Origin: Vanessa cardui
Lineage: Eukaryota; Arthropoda; Insecta; Lepidoptera; Nymphalidae
Length of the DNA stretch: 64,000 nucleotides
Assembly: GCF_905220365.1 (NCBI RefSeq)
Contig: NC_061140.1
Span: forward strand, 6,946,501-7,010,500
Reading direction: 5' to 3'
The notes under the pieces are model-generated. The model was not told the origin of the DNA, made no database searches, and was given only the letters and a program-made list of their open reading frames with translations. This document shows, piece by piece, positions 1-14,912 of this stretch (position 1 is its first letter; every line of letters starts with the position of its first letter). Both the position numbers and the translations under genes were made by a program.

Positions 1-1714
1 AAGGTACATAAATTAAATGAATTTTATAACTTGATTAAAACAGTCATTGAATTATTTTTTCGGTATATTTAATTCTAGAAAAAGGAAATGTTAATGTTTG
101 GTAGGCGGGTATGGATAAAAAACTTATTTAAAGCTTTTAAGAATGCACTCAAGGATATATTTATCTGTAACTCTAATTTACTACACTTAGTCGAAATCGG
201 ACAAACGAAATACGTTGACAGCTTGACACTTGACACTTACGTAATATCCGCTAAGCAACTGCGTTTTATAATATTATGATAATTTAAGATTAGTTAAAGT
301 GAAACGATTTAACAGTTCAGTGACTCGGGCTATAAAATTTATTGTTCACATATTTTGGCTAAGTGCCTAATATAACTAGTACGTTTCAATTTCGATTGTT
401 TGACCTTCAATTGTTTTTCTAAACTGCCAGCATCTAATTTAAAACAGTATAATATGCATTAGTGACGTACTTCATAGTTAATTCGTAGTCAAAATAAATA
501 AAACTTTATAGCTGTCAAACCTATAAACAAACCTTTTTTCGGTGATGATAATACGTGACTCATAAATTATTCGTGAAGTCCTTATACTTCCAAAAGCGTA
601 GGCTGTTAGCCGAAACTAATTCGTCGACCACGGTATCTCGATGTCGATTCTCAAATACTATAGAGAAAATCAACATATGACTAGCCTTTTATTTTATTTG
701 ATACTCCTTAAACATTATATAATAATAGATACAATATATAAACAATAATATATACCTTATCTTCAATTATAAAAAAAAATGAATGAATATCGATGTTCTT
801 GTTTAAGGTTATTACATTTTCAAAGATTATGTAGACTTTTTACTTTTAAGATTAGATTAATAATCTTTCTAATACGGATTACGTGATAGTACATAACACA
901 CAAAATTGATAAACGTATTTTATTCTTAATAAAGAGTCTGTTATCATATATTGTAAATTTTTAACTGTGTGCATTTCTGCCGAAGTTAAGTCATAACTGT
1001 TAAAATTTTTATGATATAAGAATCAAATGGATAAAATGCGTAATTAAGCTCACTCGTGTCGTATGAATAGGTTATACAGTACCTACCATAATACTATACA
1101 TATTACCATATTATATTATATCAGTTTTTATGTCGTTTCGTGAACATTATAACAATTAAACATTGATACTATTTTTATTTATTTGTGTCCACTGAACATC
1201 ATCTCCCTTGTTCGACATTGTTCAATTAATTTGCAATAGGGATAATTGCAGAGATTTACAGCACTTTATGTTAATGTTGTTGATGGACTATTTTAACTGA
1301 GAATGCATTTGTGCGTGGGTTGATTTCCTTATAAGTGTTTGAGGCTCTAGTGCCAATAATAATGATGGATGCGCTTAGCGTAAATGTAGTGTTTCATGTA
1401 ATAACAATATACGGTTTCAGCCGGGATAGCTGTAGAGTTCTTGTTTCAAAAATAACAACAATTTAAAAAATATTTTCCAAAAATATAAAACCTTTTTCGT
1501 CTTCATTGCAGATATGTAAACACATTCATCAGTTCTTATGTCATGATTTATGATTAATAACAAATTTCAAAGTATGAACATTCTTTTGATTTCATGAAAA
1601 TTAATGACGAATAATTAAATTAATAATGCATAGTGTGGGCGAGGTGGTGGCGCCTACTCAATGGAACTGGTCGATAAGTTTATGTACTTCAGGGTAATCT
1701 AAAAACATTTTTTT

Positions 1715-1880
1715 TATGGTATAGTTTGGTGGACGAGCAGATGGGTCACCTGATGGTAAGTGGTCACCATCACCCATAGACAATGACGCTGTAAGAAATA
1801 TTAACTGTTCCTTACATCGTCAATGTGCCATTAACCTTGGGAACTAAGTTGTTATGTCCATTGTGGGTTGTGTTTGTCTG
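1715..1880 (+). repeat. dispersed lepidopteran repeat fragment (GGTGGACGAGC family)
   Basis: The stretch reads ATGGTATAG, then GGTGGACGAGCAGATGGG, then ACCTGATGGTAAGTGGTCACC, CATAGACAATGACGCTGTAAG and GGGAACTAAGTTGTTATGTCC. The same series occurs in reverse complement at 44541-44850 and 45159-45455, so it is a dispersed family within this window. I recognise it as a common lepidopteran non-autonomous element; its class is not certain from sequence alone. Confidence 0.75.
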
Positions 1881-3659
1881 TTTTAATAAATAATACTATA
1901 ATACAATTTAAAAAAAAATATTTTGTATTGTTTATTTATTTTTATATGTTATATTCTATAATGATTGAAAACAGGTTCCTAATTTAACACCCATGCTAAG
2001 TTTTACACGAAAAAATCGCGACAGCCCTATAAAGCAGTGAACCAGTCTACCCACAAACCCGATGGATAACTATCTCGTGAAACGATTATATAGCTTTGAA
2101 TAAATTATTAAATTAAGTAAGGCAGATAAATTATAATCACAGAGAGATTTGTTAATCTATATAAAGTGTCAATTAAATATTTATATTAAATACAGAAACG
2201 GAATATAATTTGACCAATTGTCTATTAAAATAATACAAGTTATTGTAGAGTCCATTAAGGAACATTTGAAAATAATTATATTGCAACGTTTTGAGCGTTG
2301 TTTCAAAATAATCGTAGCTTTCTACATTTTGAAGGATATAGCGTGCTTTTCAAACATTATACACGACCTCGGATTTATCTACCTGTCTATTACATTCTGA
2401 ATAATTTCCAAATGTTAACAATGCTTAAATCTAGCGCTTCGTTGCATTGGAGAGAATTAATACCATAATTTAAATATACACATGTTTATAATAAGATAAA
2501 AACGTAACATTTTTATGTTTTCCGTTACTATGTTATTATCACGTTTATCTCATTATTGATATCAAAATATAAATATAATCTTAAAATTCATAATCGGAAA
2601 TCAAATTATTATACCATCGATATTTGCCAATTCATGGTTATTATACATTTTTACTTAAATCAATTAAACATCACGTTTTGACAAGTCTAGACTAGGTACT
2701 AGTTCAATTTAGTAGTATTTTTTCATTTGGTACCACATTATCATAAACAAAATTAACTATTTTGTAGATAGTTTTACGATGTCACCTGTATGTTATAAGA
2801 TGGGCTGAATTATACTTTGCTTGCGTTATACATATATCAGCACATATGTAGTCTTTATAACTGCATTCTATTCTACTGAGACCGATTTAGGTATATCGGT
2901 ACATGCATTTTATGTCTGTGGGTATTTGTAGTTTATTCTCTTCTCACGTTAAAAAATATTTTGCTTTGTGCTACTTCACCGCGTACAGTTCGCAAACAGT
3001 TCCTATTAGGTATTAGAAGAAATCGTAAAACTAGTTTATAACTGGTATCTTAAGAAAGCTCGAACAACATATATTTTTTACAGTTTCTTGAATCAATCTT
3101 TTGCCTATTTGTTGGAATACTCTAAATTAAATCACGTTTTCATAATTTTTTTTTTTTTTATTTAAGAGAGTATAGAATTTAAGGATACCAAATCTGTATC
3201 CCTAAAATTAAAAATATAAATTCATTACTATTTATTTATATAAAAAAAATTGCAAGTTGTTACATTTATTTTAATAGAGAAATAATACTAAATATATTTA
3301 TGTTAATATTATCTTTATAATAAAAATGCTCTCAGCAGAGCATTCTCTAATTATGAGATTATATATTAGCATTTTGACATGGATCATGTGTATGTTAATG
3401 TTTTCATATTTTGATAGAGCAACACCATTCTATAGATATTCATGTATACGGCGTTCGTAGATGGCTTTTAAAATACATTTTTCTATCGTTGTATTGCCAC
3501 CGCTTAGCCACCGTGACGTTCCACATTACACAGGTGTTAATCCAATGGCCTCACATTCCTATTAAATGTCAGTATTTTAGTTACTGCATAAAACAAAATG
3601 AACTTTGTGAAGATCGTTTTGAAATACAATTTTTATCCCCTAAAACGTAGAATTATGTT

Positions 3660-3765
3660 ATCTGTATTATCTTTATTAATATTATAAATGTTAAAGTAAC
3701 TATACCGATATCCTAAAAGGCAAGCGAAGCCGCGGGCGACTACTGGTATAGTCTGGCATATTGTC
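3660..3765 (+). repeat. short dispersed-repeat tail
   Basis: The motif AAAGGCAAGCGAAGCCGCGGGCGACTACT stands out from the AT-rich surroundings (its core GCGAAGCCGCGGGCGA lies at 3724-3739). It resembles the terminal part of common lepidopteran LINE/SINE-type repeats. No coding potential is seen. Confidence 0.4.
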
Positions 3766-6700
3766 AAGAAGTGTTTTGGTAAGAATAATAACACAAGTAT
3801 GTTCTCGTAATATCATAGGAAGCTAGATGATTATATATTTTAATTCAATGCATACTTATTACACTTATCTCTAGACATTCCTTTTTACCAAACAGATATT
3901 GCTAACGTTTTTTGCTGAACCCAAACCGAATACCATTATTTTCGACACCGAATGTATTCGTTTTAATTGAACCGGTTTAAAAGTTGCGAAATCCAGTTTA
4001 AATTTTTAGTTGTATTTCGTTTTTTAATTTCGGAGGTTTTTAAGTATTGTCACATTAGTAAAACGAGACCAAGCTGTATAAAAATGGGGCATTCAAACTT
4101 AGAGAATCTTATTATACTATCTCATTTTATTTATTGAAATATTATTTATACTGTCAACAGATTGTCAAAATTTTAATCGGCTTAGAAGTCGATTGATATT
4201 TCCTGCTTTATTTATAATATTGCCAAGTCATTTAGTCTTCTTTTTTTAAAGCTTCAATTAGATGCTGCATAATGCTGTACCAAATCCCACTGCGTCTTAT
4301 TAGTACGCTATTTTTAAACCCACTAGCTGTAAATTACTATTAAATAATTACTTTACTTTTATTTGTTTTTGTATTTTACGAAACTGTAAAATTATAATAA
4401 TGATAAGCACACAGGCGCCTTTAACTGAGGACGAATTTATAATGAGTTGATTAATGTCACTAATTGTATTCATTAATATGTACCACAATGTTGTTTACTG
4501 TACTGTATGAAACGATACTGTCTTAATAGTTATAAATAAATGTGCAGTAATATATGAGTAATTCAATGTTTAACCTATTCTCATAGAGAACGTGATAGGT
4601 TTGATGACAAACACTTTGATTATTCTCCTCGACCCCGACTTTCCGAACTATATTTATACATTTGTAATATAGAAATACCATAAAGGTCTTTTTCCTTTAG
4701 TTCAACTCACTTATCATTCCTCTGCAAATTATAATCCTTTGTATTGTTTCAATATAAAGGCAGATGAAAATATAACGCAAAATTTTACTTTGACATTAAT
4801 CGCGTACCTACACATTATACTTTGCAGTACAGTCTAAGTATAAATAAAACCATTAACCATTAGGCGAAATGAATTAGTTAGTTATTCAGTTATATGCGAG
4901 TACATATTTTTTTAATTATAAACAAAATAACAAAAACATTAATTTGTAACGGCATCAAAGTGCACCCTAACAACAAACAATACAAATTTCATTTGTAAGT
5001 TTTTTGATATTAGGCACAATTATTTTTTAACTTAAGTTCAAATGTAGACAGGTGTTGCATTGATTAATTACTCGTGAAGGTTACATTCAAATTCATAAAG
5101 AATAACTAGCCATATATTTTCTGTGCAATTTAAATTTTAAAGTATATTTAAGCGTAATGAGCATAACCTAACATTGAATCGTAAAATAAACTTTTTAAGA
5201 ACGTAATATTGTCAGTTGCTTCGATTGTTTGAATCAATTTTTGTTCCTATCCGAATGCTAATGCTATTATTGGCATTGTGTATTGAGCAAAAGGTCGAAG
5301 GTATATGACATTTGCACGAGATAGATATTTTTGATGTGCATGTGCGAGTGTCTCTACATGTAGATTTCACACACAGATAAACATACTACAAACAAACGGT
5401 TGATTATGAGCGGTTTATTAAATAAACTGTTTTAATAAGAAGGGGCCTGTATTATTTTACCTAATTGTAAAGTTTATTTGCATTACATGTACGTTTTGAA
5501 AAGGTTATATTAATTCTTTCCGAATCATTTTATTTATTGGAAGAACAATATCTACTTCGTTTGAGCACTTATAATAAACTATTTAAAAAAATAAAACTAT
5601 ACTAAATATACTTAATATTAAACATGGCAGATGATTTAGTCTTCATTACACCCTTGTAATTACATTGATCGACGTGTATTTACAAGGTGAAAACAACGCA
5701 TAAGCCTCACGTTTACATTCCTATAAAAACTCAAGCTACTTTGTGTTATAATTATTTTGTAAAATACTATTAGATCACATGAAACGATAATAATTAAAAT
5801 TAAGTTTTGTATTGTAAAACATAAATAAATACAAAATATAAATAGATTTATTCTAATATAACAGTAACATGATAGCGATAAAACTAGCAAATTATAATAA
5901 TAGCGGATTGTTATTACAGAAACTTAGAAATAGAGTCCAGGATTTTTTTTTTAATAATTTGAATAAAACAATGTTAAAACGGAATAATGCTGCGGAAGAA
6001 TAATATAGAATTGTAGGAAAAATAATTTCTAAATCGGTCGTTTTTCTATTTAAGTATTACGTAATTTTTTTGACATTCACGTTTTCGTGCAGCACGTGAT
6101 CTGTTGAAATATTTAAAAGAAAACAAATATAACGAAATATTCTCCATAAAATCATGTAGACATATAGACGGTCACATTATAACAGTATGAAAGCAGTCTA
6201 GTGTGACTCGAATAGAGATTCTATGCCCGTTCATTGTGACAGGCAATTGCGACACGCCATATTGCAAAAAGGTTTTTGTACCTGTTGTGTTCCATGGTAT
6301 TCAATGTTAAGCAAGTACATAAACTAACAACATACGATGCTACTCTTCTTAATTTAAATAATTTAAACACACTTTTTTACCATTAGTTTACACAATCTAA
6401 AATATTGAAATAAGAATATTGTTTTTATTTTTTATTTATTGTACATTTGATAGTAATTAAACAGTGGACAGTGCTATTTAACTGTATTATTAATATGTAT
6501 CTATGTATTAAAATTATGAGGAAAAGCCTTCCACAAGCTCGATGATCGAATTCGATGTAATGTATAAATTATAATGGATCTAAAATCGTGGGTTCAAACT
6601 GTTATGATCTCAGGACAAATAAATTGTTTGGTGTAGGCAAGTTTACGTCATTCTGAATAAAGGTAGGTGTAGTCTAGTCAAATCAGTATACTAAAATCTT

Positions 6701-9700
6701 AAAGTCTAGACAAGGCTTATGAAAATTGTATTTGCAAATAACAGTTTTGAAATTGTTTGTTTTTAAAGTAGGAGTATAGATTATTAGGTTTTATTAGTTG
6801 ATTATATGAAAAGTATAATAAGTGTAGTAAGAATTTATATAAAAGTTTTATTAAAGTCTTCGTCCATTATATTATTAAACAATAAATCAACATGAAGATA
6901 AATATAGCATGTTTTTTATTTTGATAAGATAGAAACGTAGAGCTCTTTGCACAGAATAAAATGATATAGATACTAATATTTATAACTGTTTAAGTATTTT
7001 AAGTTTGAGATGAAAACTTATCAATCAAAGATAGTTTGTTTAAAAAATACAAAAATATATCATAGCTGTTGCTCTTATGTAGCGCATTATTTACCTACAT
7101 GATAATTTTTTTTTTGTAGATTCCTAATTCATGTACAATGACTGATATGATTGAAAATATATATATTAAATGTTATTATTTTTTTTATAAATAAGGTACA
7201 GTTAATTTTCACACGTTGTTATTTTTAATAATAATAATAAGTCATTTAGTATTTGTAGTAGTTGTTTAGCAAGCACATTGGACGTGACTGGGATGGCGCC
7301 TAGTCGATAAACTTAGGCTATAGGCATTCTTAACACGTTTCAATTCGAATTTATTCAACAAGCCTGATGATAGCTTCAATACGGAGTCACGTGAATATAT
7401 TTTTGGAATTTATGAAATAAAAAAAATGTTGTGCAATTTGCTTATAGCCAATATTCTTTATTATCTGTGCTGTTAATTGAACCTCAGCTTTATACGTAGC
7501 AACAGCGTCAATTTTTGTTTCGAATTAAGATGAACACTTAACCACTTGTCGTGATTAAAAATAATTGTCTTAATAATGGTATAAAGGGCTCAATTAATTA
7601 TAAACTTGGACTAAGGATACGATACTTTACTTTTGTCTTGCACTTATTGTAATAATTTAGAAAATTATAAAACGATTTATTTCAATAATCATATTGAATT
7701 TTGGTCCTGTAAACTACCAGGAAATTAAAGAATGTTGAAGTTATTTTACTCCTGGTTATTTTTAACCAAAACACGGTTAGTCATATCTGACACTGGTAAT
7801 GTTATTCGCTTTCCGCGAATGAACCTTTCGAGCGTTTAAAATCACGTCGTTTTTTATTTACTTAATATAATTGGAACCATCTGTTGATCTCACATGCGTT
7901 TTATGTCGCGAATTTCGTGACGTATGATAATCACGATCGTTCCGAGAAAACATTTCGCGATTTACATTCATTGTATGTTAATACATCGGTGGGAGTTAAG
8001 CGAGACATGGCCAACTTTTCAATAGAGCACTTGAACGGTAATGTTTGATAAGGTTTTATATGCTAAATCATTAAATTTCATAGTACAGCCAGTAGCCCTC
8101 AGTGTGTTCGATAACGTTTTCTTACAGTCGTATAATATTTTTTTGAATGAAACCTTTAAAAATATTTATTAAAATGAGTCACACCAAAATACTATCTGAA
8201 AAGGAAAAATAATAAATAAGACATAGGTATATACAAATACAAGTTCATAAACGATCACAAAGCGTGCGGTTATTAATTGTTGATTTCCATGGTGTGCATT
8301 GTGCATACATATATATGTAATTGGGTCTAGTTGATTAATGTAATGTATTTCCGACATAGTTTAGATTCCAAAACGCAAACAATTTCATGTATTACTATAA
8401 AAATACCATAGACACGTTCTCGTATGTATTTATATAAATTTAATTTCGTTATTAAGTCTTTTAATTTCAATTAAACTAAACATTTATTTTTAATTTATTG
8501 GTGAAAAGTCACAGCTATCAGTTAGTTTCATATAAATCCCTTTTTAGTAGGCAACAGGACGCATCTGTTTATTCTAATCAGTTGTATTATGTCATCAGCT
8601 TTACAATGTACTTACTTCGTTTTACAAATGTACCAGTTTTATGCAATTGGTGGCAACAGTGAAGTTTATAGCATTTTAACAAGTACTAGTTTAAGAGTGA
8701 TAGAATCTCTCAGTGTTTGAGCAATAAAAAGTAATAAGCAAAGTGGACGTCGCCCACTGCTTCTTCAATTGAGATTGAGCTATTACTGAATTGACCTTCT
8801 CCGTCTTAGTATATGCGTATCATTTATTAGACAAGCTATAGATAAGATCTGTTCTCGCGCGTCTGCTTATGTTTTACACATACATAGATAAAAAATGTGT
8901 ATCCGGGAATCTGATTTTTTATAATTTGACTTCAATAATTAAAAAATAAAAGTTTGATTAAATCCTGGTTCAACTGTATTTTACATTAGGTATGAAATTG
9001 AGAATGTTTGAAATATTGAACAGAAATATATTATTACAGATAATAAATAATGTAAATATTTTTTACCTTGACGTTGTGAGATTACAGACAGAACAATTAT
9101 TATGATTTGCGGTGACGAATCGAACTGGGAATAAAGCAGTGACATAAATCCAAAATCCCTTCTCGGAATATTTCGGTAATTAAATAAAGCTATGTTCATT
9201 AAATAAGATTTTTAACGTTACTTTTTTAGTTAAGTATAGGTATTATATGTGATGGGTTTGGTTTGTAGTTATCAATGTCAATCGTTCGTCTTAAAACAAA
9301 TTTAGATATATAAAAGAGATTTTTTCTTAGAGATAACATAATTAGATCACTGTTATAAACGTTAATGAGCACATTTCATGCGCATAACCTTTCGATATTG
9401 TAGGTTACACTTGTTTACCTTTAAAAGCGGGTCTTGATCATACGAAATATATTGTTGTCTCATGAACTCGTTCATGGCATAGAATTATTAAACGAAATGA
9501 CGTTTAGAGGATTATTAGTTCCTTTGACTGGTTGCGGGTAACAAAATCGGCAAGTCAATTAGAAAGACGTGACGTTGTACCGACCTCAGTGAGCTATTCG
9601 CGTCGGTGATCTCACCGTGCCCACGTCCTCGCTTAAACTCGTTTCTGAGTTGTTTACTTCATGTAAAACTTAATGTTTCGAGCCAGGTCGTTCTGCACTC

Positions 9701-12700
9701 TTACGTCATCTCTGATATACGAGGATACATTTCTTTTTTTTTTTGCATTCCGAAATATAATCGGCGTATTCGACGACTTATCGTCGTTACATATCCGAGT
9801 TCTATACATATAACTTAGCTGTTACGTAATAACTGGATTCTGCGTTCTACATTACATAACTCATCCGATTCTGATATTTTTAAAAAAAGAATGCAAGAGG
9901 CATATCCGATATAAGCACGTATGAAATGAATATTACGACAAATAAATTAATATATTTTTAAAATGTGCATTAAAATAAACTTTATGTATTTTAGTACACA
10001 ATGGATTTGCATTTAATATAACAATAACTATGATTACGTGTTATTAATATTATTAATGTAAAGTGATTTCCTTAATGGTTGGTTAATTTAACAGAAATTA
10101 TTTAATATAGTATTAATTGATCTCAACATTAATTTACTAGAATAATTTAACAAATATTAAGAATCTATAATTTAAGATGATGTTTTATATTAATACTGTA
10201 TTTAATTACATGAGGTATAAACAAGAATTTCATTAAGTAATCGAAATGGTGGTGGAATGGTCATGTACGGCCCGAAATAATATGTTTCAATTCAATTCAG
10301 GCAATCAACGCTGGATTTTCATGTGTGAAAATTTTCTAATATCACGGTCGCTTATAAATCGGAATATTGTGCTAACTACATACAAATGCGAATGAAATTT
10401 TACAACATGTTGTTAGAAATAATACAATTATAAAAATAAAAGTCTATGTGGCTAAAATTCATTATCTCAGAATAAGTGTTTTTAAATTTAACAGTAAATC
10501 AGTACCTAGTCTTTGAATGAGAACAGTTTAAAGTGAACAAAACACTGAATGAAACTCTAAAGAGTATGTAGTTCCCCTTCCTCCGATTGATGTATCTACA
10601 TATAAAGTCTATGAAAAAAACCTATCTCTTTTCTTTTTGTTTTTCGCTACAACATAGTTCTTTAATTAGCATAGTCATATTTTCAAAATCCATTTGTTAT
10701 TTTGTAAAAAGTGTTATAATTCGATGTTGATAATCATTAAAAAAAATAAAGTATCTTAAGCAGTATTTTACAAATAATGATATTCTATCTGTTCGCATCA
10801 TGCTTTCTTTCGCCTGATATTTTATCAAATTGCACACGGTAAAGATTATTGTTTATCATGCAAAGGATTTGTTGAACTCGCATACCTACGTGTGAAGCAA
10901 ATACGGTGATTACGTGATAAATATTATCAACTGAATATATTTATGCATTTTATTTATCACACACAAATGCAATTTTATATGAAAATAATAATTATATCAT
11001 AATTTTATGATTACTTCTAGGAAAAATTGTATCTGAAAGATATAAGGTATGATAGCAATGTTAAATTAAACTGTTTGTGAAATTATAAGTTGCAAAATAC
11101 TTTTAAAGCAAACACAGTAGCGCTTATTCGGCGTAAGGCATGAATTAAGTCGGGACTGTTAATAGTTTAACATGCGATTTTAGCTTTTATTATTTAGTAT
11201 GTAAAGATGCGAATTGTGTGAATTACAGTCAGTAGGCACCATTCATTTATTATCATTCATGTCGTATAAGGCCAGTAAAAAGATCGACCTCAATATTCTG
11301 CAAATGGAAAGTTGCTGCGGGAGACAATCCAAAAATGGGTTGAATTACTGAAATAAGAATTCAAGTAGCTTTTAAAAGCACGAATATTTTGTATGTTTAC
11401 AGATAAGGTGATGTCAGAATATCTCTTTTTTTTCATAGGAATAGTACACACTATCGGGACTGTAAACTGGACTATAAACGTGTCTAGGTTAGAAATACTA
11501 GATCAGTGCTGATTATAATCTGTGCATTTCACTCTATATTTATTATCTGAAATAAATTGATTATTGGGTTAATTTTAACTCAAAGAAAACATGTTATAAT
11601 TACGTATAGTTTTAGGTTTTCTATGCTAAATTAAGAATTTTGCGTTATTGAAATCTTTAACTATGACATAATATTGCCTGCCAGCGGAAATAAAAATGCG
11701 GAAATCTAGTTAAAACAATATAGGTATTACGTTATAAAAATAACATTTAACTGAGCATCCTCCTCATGGAAACTATTAAATTATTAAAAGGTCATCATTG
11801 CAAATGATTTGTTTTTGCCTTAACTGCCTTCTATTTCCTGGATGTAGCGAATACAAAACACAGAACCATTATGCTATAGCTGAGATTTGATTCTATTAAT
11901 AGAGTCTTACATCGATTGCAAGCCGCAAGTGGTTGACATTGATACACTGTATACTATCCTATAAAACTTCATTGCCCACTTGCTCGCTGAGAGTCCGTAC
12001 GTCGTTAAATTTTACGGACTGAAATTTAATTTTTAGTCTTTTTTGTTTGATTTACTAGTAGGTATATAAAATAATATTCTTAATTACCAATACATAGAAT
12101 AGGGGATGACATCCTCTGATTCACTAATTAACGAAATCTAAAAGAACATGGTGTAATTAGAGAAGTCAGGGGATTAAGATGCGTCCTGGTAAATCCTTTG
12201 TCTGCGTGTGCCAGGGATATAATGTTAGACGTATAAAGTTGCAAAATTGGGTTTGAGGAAAGATGATACAGATCATTAGGTCTCAAGCCCAGTTTTTTGG
12301 TAAAGGAAGACGTATATAAGTTTTTTAAATAAAGAAACAAAAGTATGATAAATGAAATTGGTGATGAAATTTGATTAATTTCCACAACTCAACACATAAA
12401 TATATAGAAAATTTTAGTACAAAAAAGCCGTGCCGAAAACTAACTAATATTTATTTTATATAGTGTATTTTACTAAGTATTAATATTACACGTACATGGA
12501 GTATTTTTTAAGCATTACATTTTGTAAAACACATAACAATCGTTAGCTTGTTTATTTCAATTACTTATTAAGGTTATCTTCCAAAATATTGTATCTGTGA
12601 TATCCTGAGATAAGATTATCTGGCGTAAATATGCTCTAAACCCATAAAAACTTACCGATAGCAATTTTTATTTGGTAGGCAACACCCATTGTTTGCTAAT

Positions 12701-13030
12701 GATTTATTTACATTTATATGTGGATATTTAAATCGTATAACATATTAAGAATATATTTTAAAACACGTAGATATTATTGAGAAACTGTTTCTTAATTTTG
12801 ATTGATATTAAAAACGTTGGACTATTGTTATGGTTAGATTTTAACGGTAAATAAAATTAATCTTTTTTTGTAGTTGGCACAGATAACCAAATGGCTAATA
12901 AGCTAGTGAGAGCTAGCTGGTATTATCGTGTAGGTGTTGCATTATAATCCAGTCACAGCCATAGAAGGTCGTCGACCATATGGTCTGTCTAGAATCGAAT
13001 CATACACGATAAAATAATAATAAAAAATTG

Positions 13031-13060
13031 AGATAGATAGATAGATAGATAGATAGATAC
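13031..13060. repeat. (AGAT)n microsatellite, LINE 3' tail
   Basis: About seven AGAT units lie directly against the AATAAA signal of the minus-strand LINE. On the element's strand this is a (TATC)n tail, so it is part of the insertion rather than an independent microsatellite. Confidence 0.85.
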
Positions 13061-13475
13061 TTTATTGCACACAAAAAGCAAAAGATACAGTGTACATAAC
13101 ATTACAAGAACATAACAAAAAGAGAAGCGTGCAAAGGCGGTCTTATTGCTTAAAGCAATCTCTTACAGACAACCCTTTAGAGTAAGAATTTGTCTGTGGG
13201 AAACGGGATGGTGCAAACAAGCATGTTTTATTCTTAAACAGCTAAAAATTAATTTTTAAATAATACAAATAATATATAACAAAATACATATATATAAGTT
13301 TAATAAATACATATGTATTATATATACCAAATAATTATATAAATAAAATTATATATATAGCAGAAAGTTATACTAAACATATAATAAAAAAAAATAATAA
13401 TAATAAAACTTACGTACATAAAATATAATACTTAATAAATAAATACTAATAGTATGATAATATAGGAAATAGTAT

Positions 13476-14912
13476 TTACGCAGATTGAATAGATAAATAA
13501 TACTTATGTAACCTATTTTTAAATATATAAATTGACTCAGATTGACGAATTTCGGCAGGGAGCGTATTCCATAGCTTAGCAGCTGTCATCGTAAAGGATT
13601 CGCTATAGAAGTGGGTATGAGCGACCGGCAGTGACAGTTTGTTGTCAGAGCGTGATCGCAGTTCATGTGGATAGCTGACGTCAGTACCCACAAAACAGAA
13701 CCGTTCCTTCAAATACGCGGGAAGAAGAGGATTGTAGAGGATAGAGTAAAGAAGGGATAACATGTGCAAGTTGCGACGATGTCGAATAGTAAGCCACTTA
13801 AGTTGCGCCCGATATTCGGAGACGTGATCAAATTTCCGTAGACCAAAGATGAATTTGATGCAAACGTTCTGTAACCTTTCTAGCTTATTGAGTTGGTCCT
13901 CAGTAATGTTTGTGTAACAACAATCTGCGTAGTCCAAAATAGGAAGTAGAAGAGTTTGACATAACGTGATTTTAGTCTTAATGGGCAGAAAGTGTTTCCA
14001 ACGTTTTAACAAATGAAATGTGGCGAAAACTTTTCTACTGACTTCAGCAACTTGCACAGTCCAGGATAATGTATTATCGATAAGAAGACCAAGGTTTTTA
14101 ATGGAACTGCTAAGTGACAGAGGCGTATTGTTAAAGATGATCGCAGGTAGGTTGGCGTAATCAACTTTAGTAAGTAGTTTGGAGCTGCCAATAATAATGA
14201 CCTGCGATTTATCTGGATTTACAAGAAGCCCGCACGTCTTGCTCCAAGTACAAATTTTATGCAATTCCTGGTTCAGCCTCTCAATAGCCCCTCCGATACC
14301 TGTTAAGGGAGCAGAAACGTAGACCTGCAAGTCGTCAGCATAAAGATGAAAGGAAGACGAGAGGAGATGGGATACAGTATTAATAAAAATTGAAAATAAA
14401 AGTGGAGAGAGGACACTGCCTTGAGGAACACCAGATGAGAGAGATTGGAGGCTGGATAATTTATTATTAATCCGTACACATTGCTGACGACCAAACAGGT
14501 AGCTACGAAACCACTCACATGCATCGGAAGATATATTAATCGACCGAAGCACTGCCAGCAGGAGATCTAAATCAACCGTATTGAACGCATTACTGAAGTC
14601 CAATAATGCCAGGATACTAACATGTCTGTTGTCCATGTTAAAACGTATATCGTCGCATACTTTAAGTAGGGCAGTAGTAGTACTATGACCTCTCCGAAAT
14701 CCTGATTGGAAATCAGAGAGTACATTGTACTCTGCTAGATACTTTGTTAATTGAAGATGGACAATACGTTCTAACACTTTAGACAGAAATGGAAGAATAG
14801 ATATTGGACGAAAGTGAGAGAAAGATATGGGATTTTTGTTTTTGGGAATTGGAAGGATATAAGCTAAACGCCAAGTGAGATTATATTTCAATATTCTTTG
14901 TCTATATTTCAT
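13476..14912 (-). CDS. non-LTR reverse transcriptase, C-terminal part of ORF2
   Basis: This is an uninterrupted 478-residue frame. Reverse-transcriptase blocks appear in order: FRPISILPFLSKVLERIV at about residues 34-51, GFRRGHSTTTALLKV at 71-85, motif A LLDFSNAFNTVD at 103-114 with the catalytic Asp at about 105, motif B GVPQGSVLSPLLF at 161-173, the catalytic YADD box at 191-194, motif D near NPDKSQVIIIG at 232-242 and a C-terminal thumb-like part with KNLGLLIDNTLSW. The tail holds AAKLWNTLPAEIR, seen at the end of many LINE ORF2 proteins. The endonuclease domain and the N-terminal part of the polymerase domain are missing, so it cannot be autonomous. The absence of stops or frameshifts points to a young copy. 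Confidence 0.9.
   Translation of the reverse strand: MKYRQRILKYNLTWRLAYILPIPKNKNPISFSHFRPISILPFLSKVLERIVHLQLTKYLAEYNVLSDFQSGFRRGHSTTTALLKVCDDIRFNMDNRHVSILALLDFSNAFNTVDLDLLLAVLRSINISSDACEWFRSYLFGRQQCVRINNKLSSLQSLSSGVPQGSVLSPLLFSIFINTVSHLLSSSFHLYADDLQVYVSAPLTGIGGAIERLNQELHKICTWSKTCGLLVNPDKSQVIIIGSSKLLTKVDYANLPAIIFNNTPLSLSSSIKNLGLLIDNTLSWTVQVAEVSRKVFATFHLLKRWKHFLPIKTKITLCQTLLLPILDYADCCYTNITEDQLNKLERLQNVCIKFIFGLRKFDHVSEYRAQLKWLTIRHRRNLHMLSLLYSILYNPLLPAYLKERFCFVGTDVSYPHELRSRSDNKLSLPVAHTHFYSESFTMTAAKLWNTLPAEIRQSESIYIFKNRLHKYYLSIQSA

Larger units (their letters stand above)
1..13020. other. gene-poor AT-rich stretch
   Basis: No open frame here resembles a conserved protein. Short frames (for example 63 codons at 88-279, 79 at 3411-3650, 85 on the minus strand at 12128-12385) have AT-driven composition, no family motif and no convincing splice context. 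The only recognisable content is dispersed repeat fragments near 1715-1880 and 3660-3760, listed separately. Slightly GC-richer patches near 7,800-8,030 and 9,540-9,800 could be regulatory or untranslated sequence, but nothing in them decides this. It may be intergenic or the intron of a gene outside the window. Confidence 0.6.

Noticed and set aside
1621..7310. Similar short phrases TGGCGCCTACT...TCGATAAGTTTATG (1646) and TGGCGCCTAGTCGATAAACTTAGG (7294)
   Set aside because: Suggestive of a repeat but too short and gapped to support an element.
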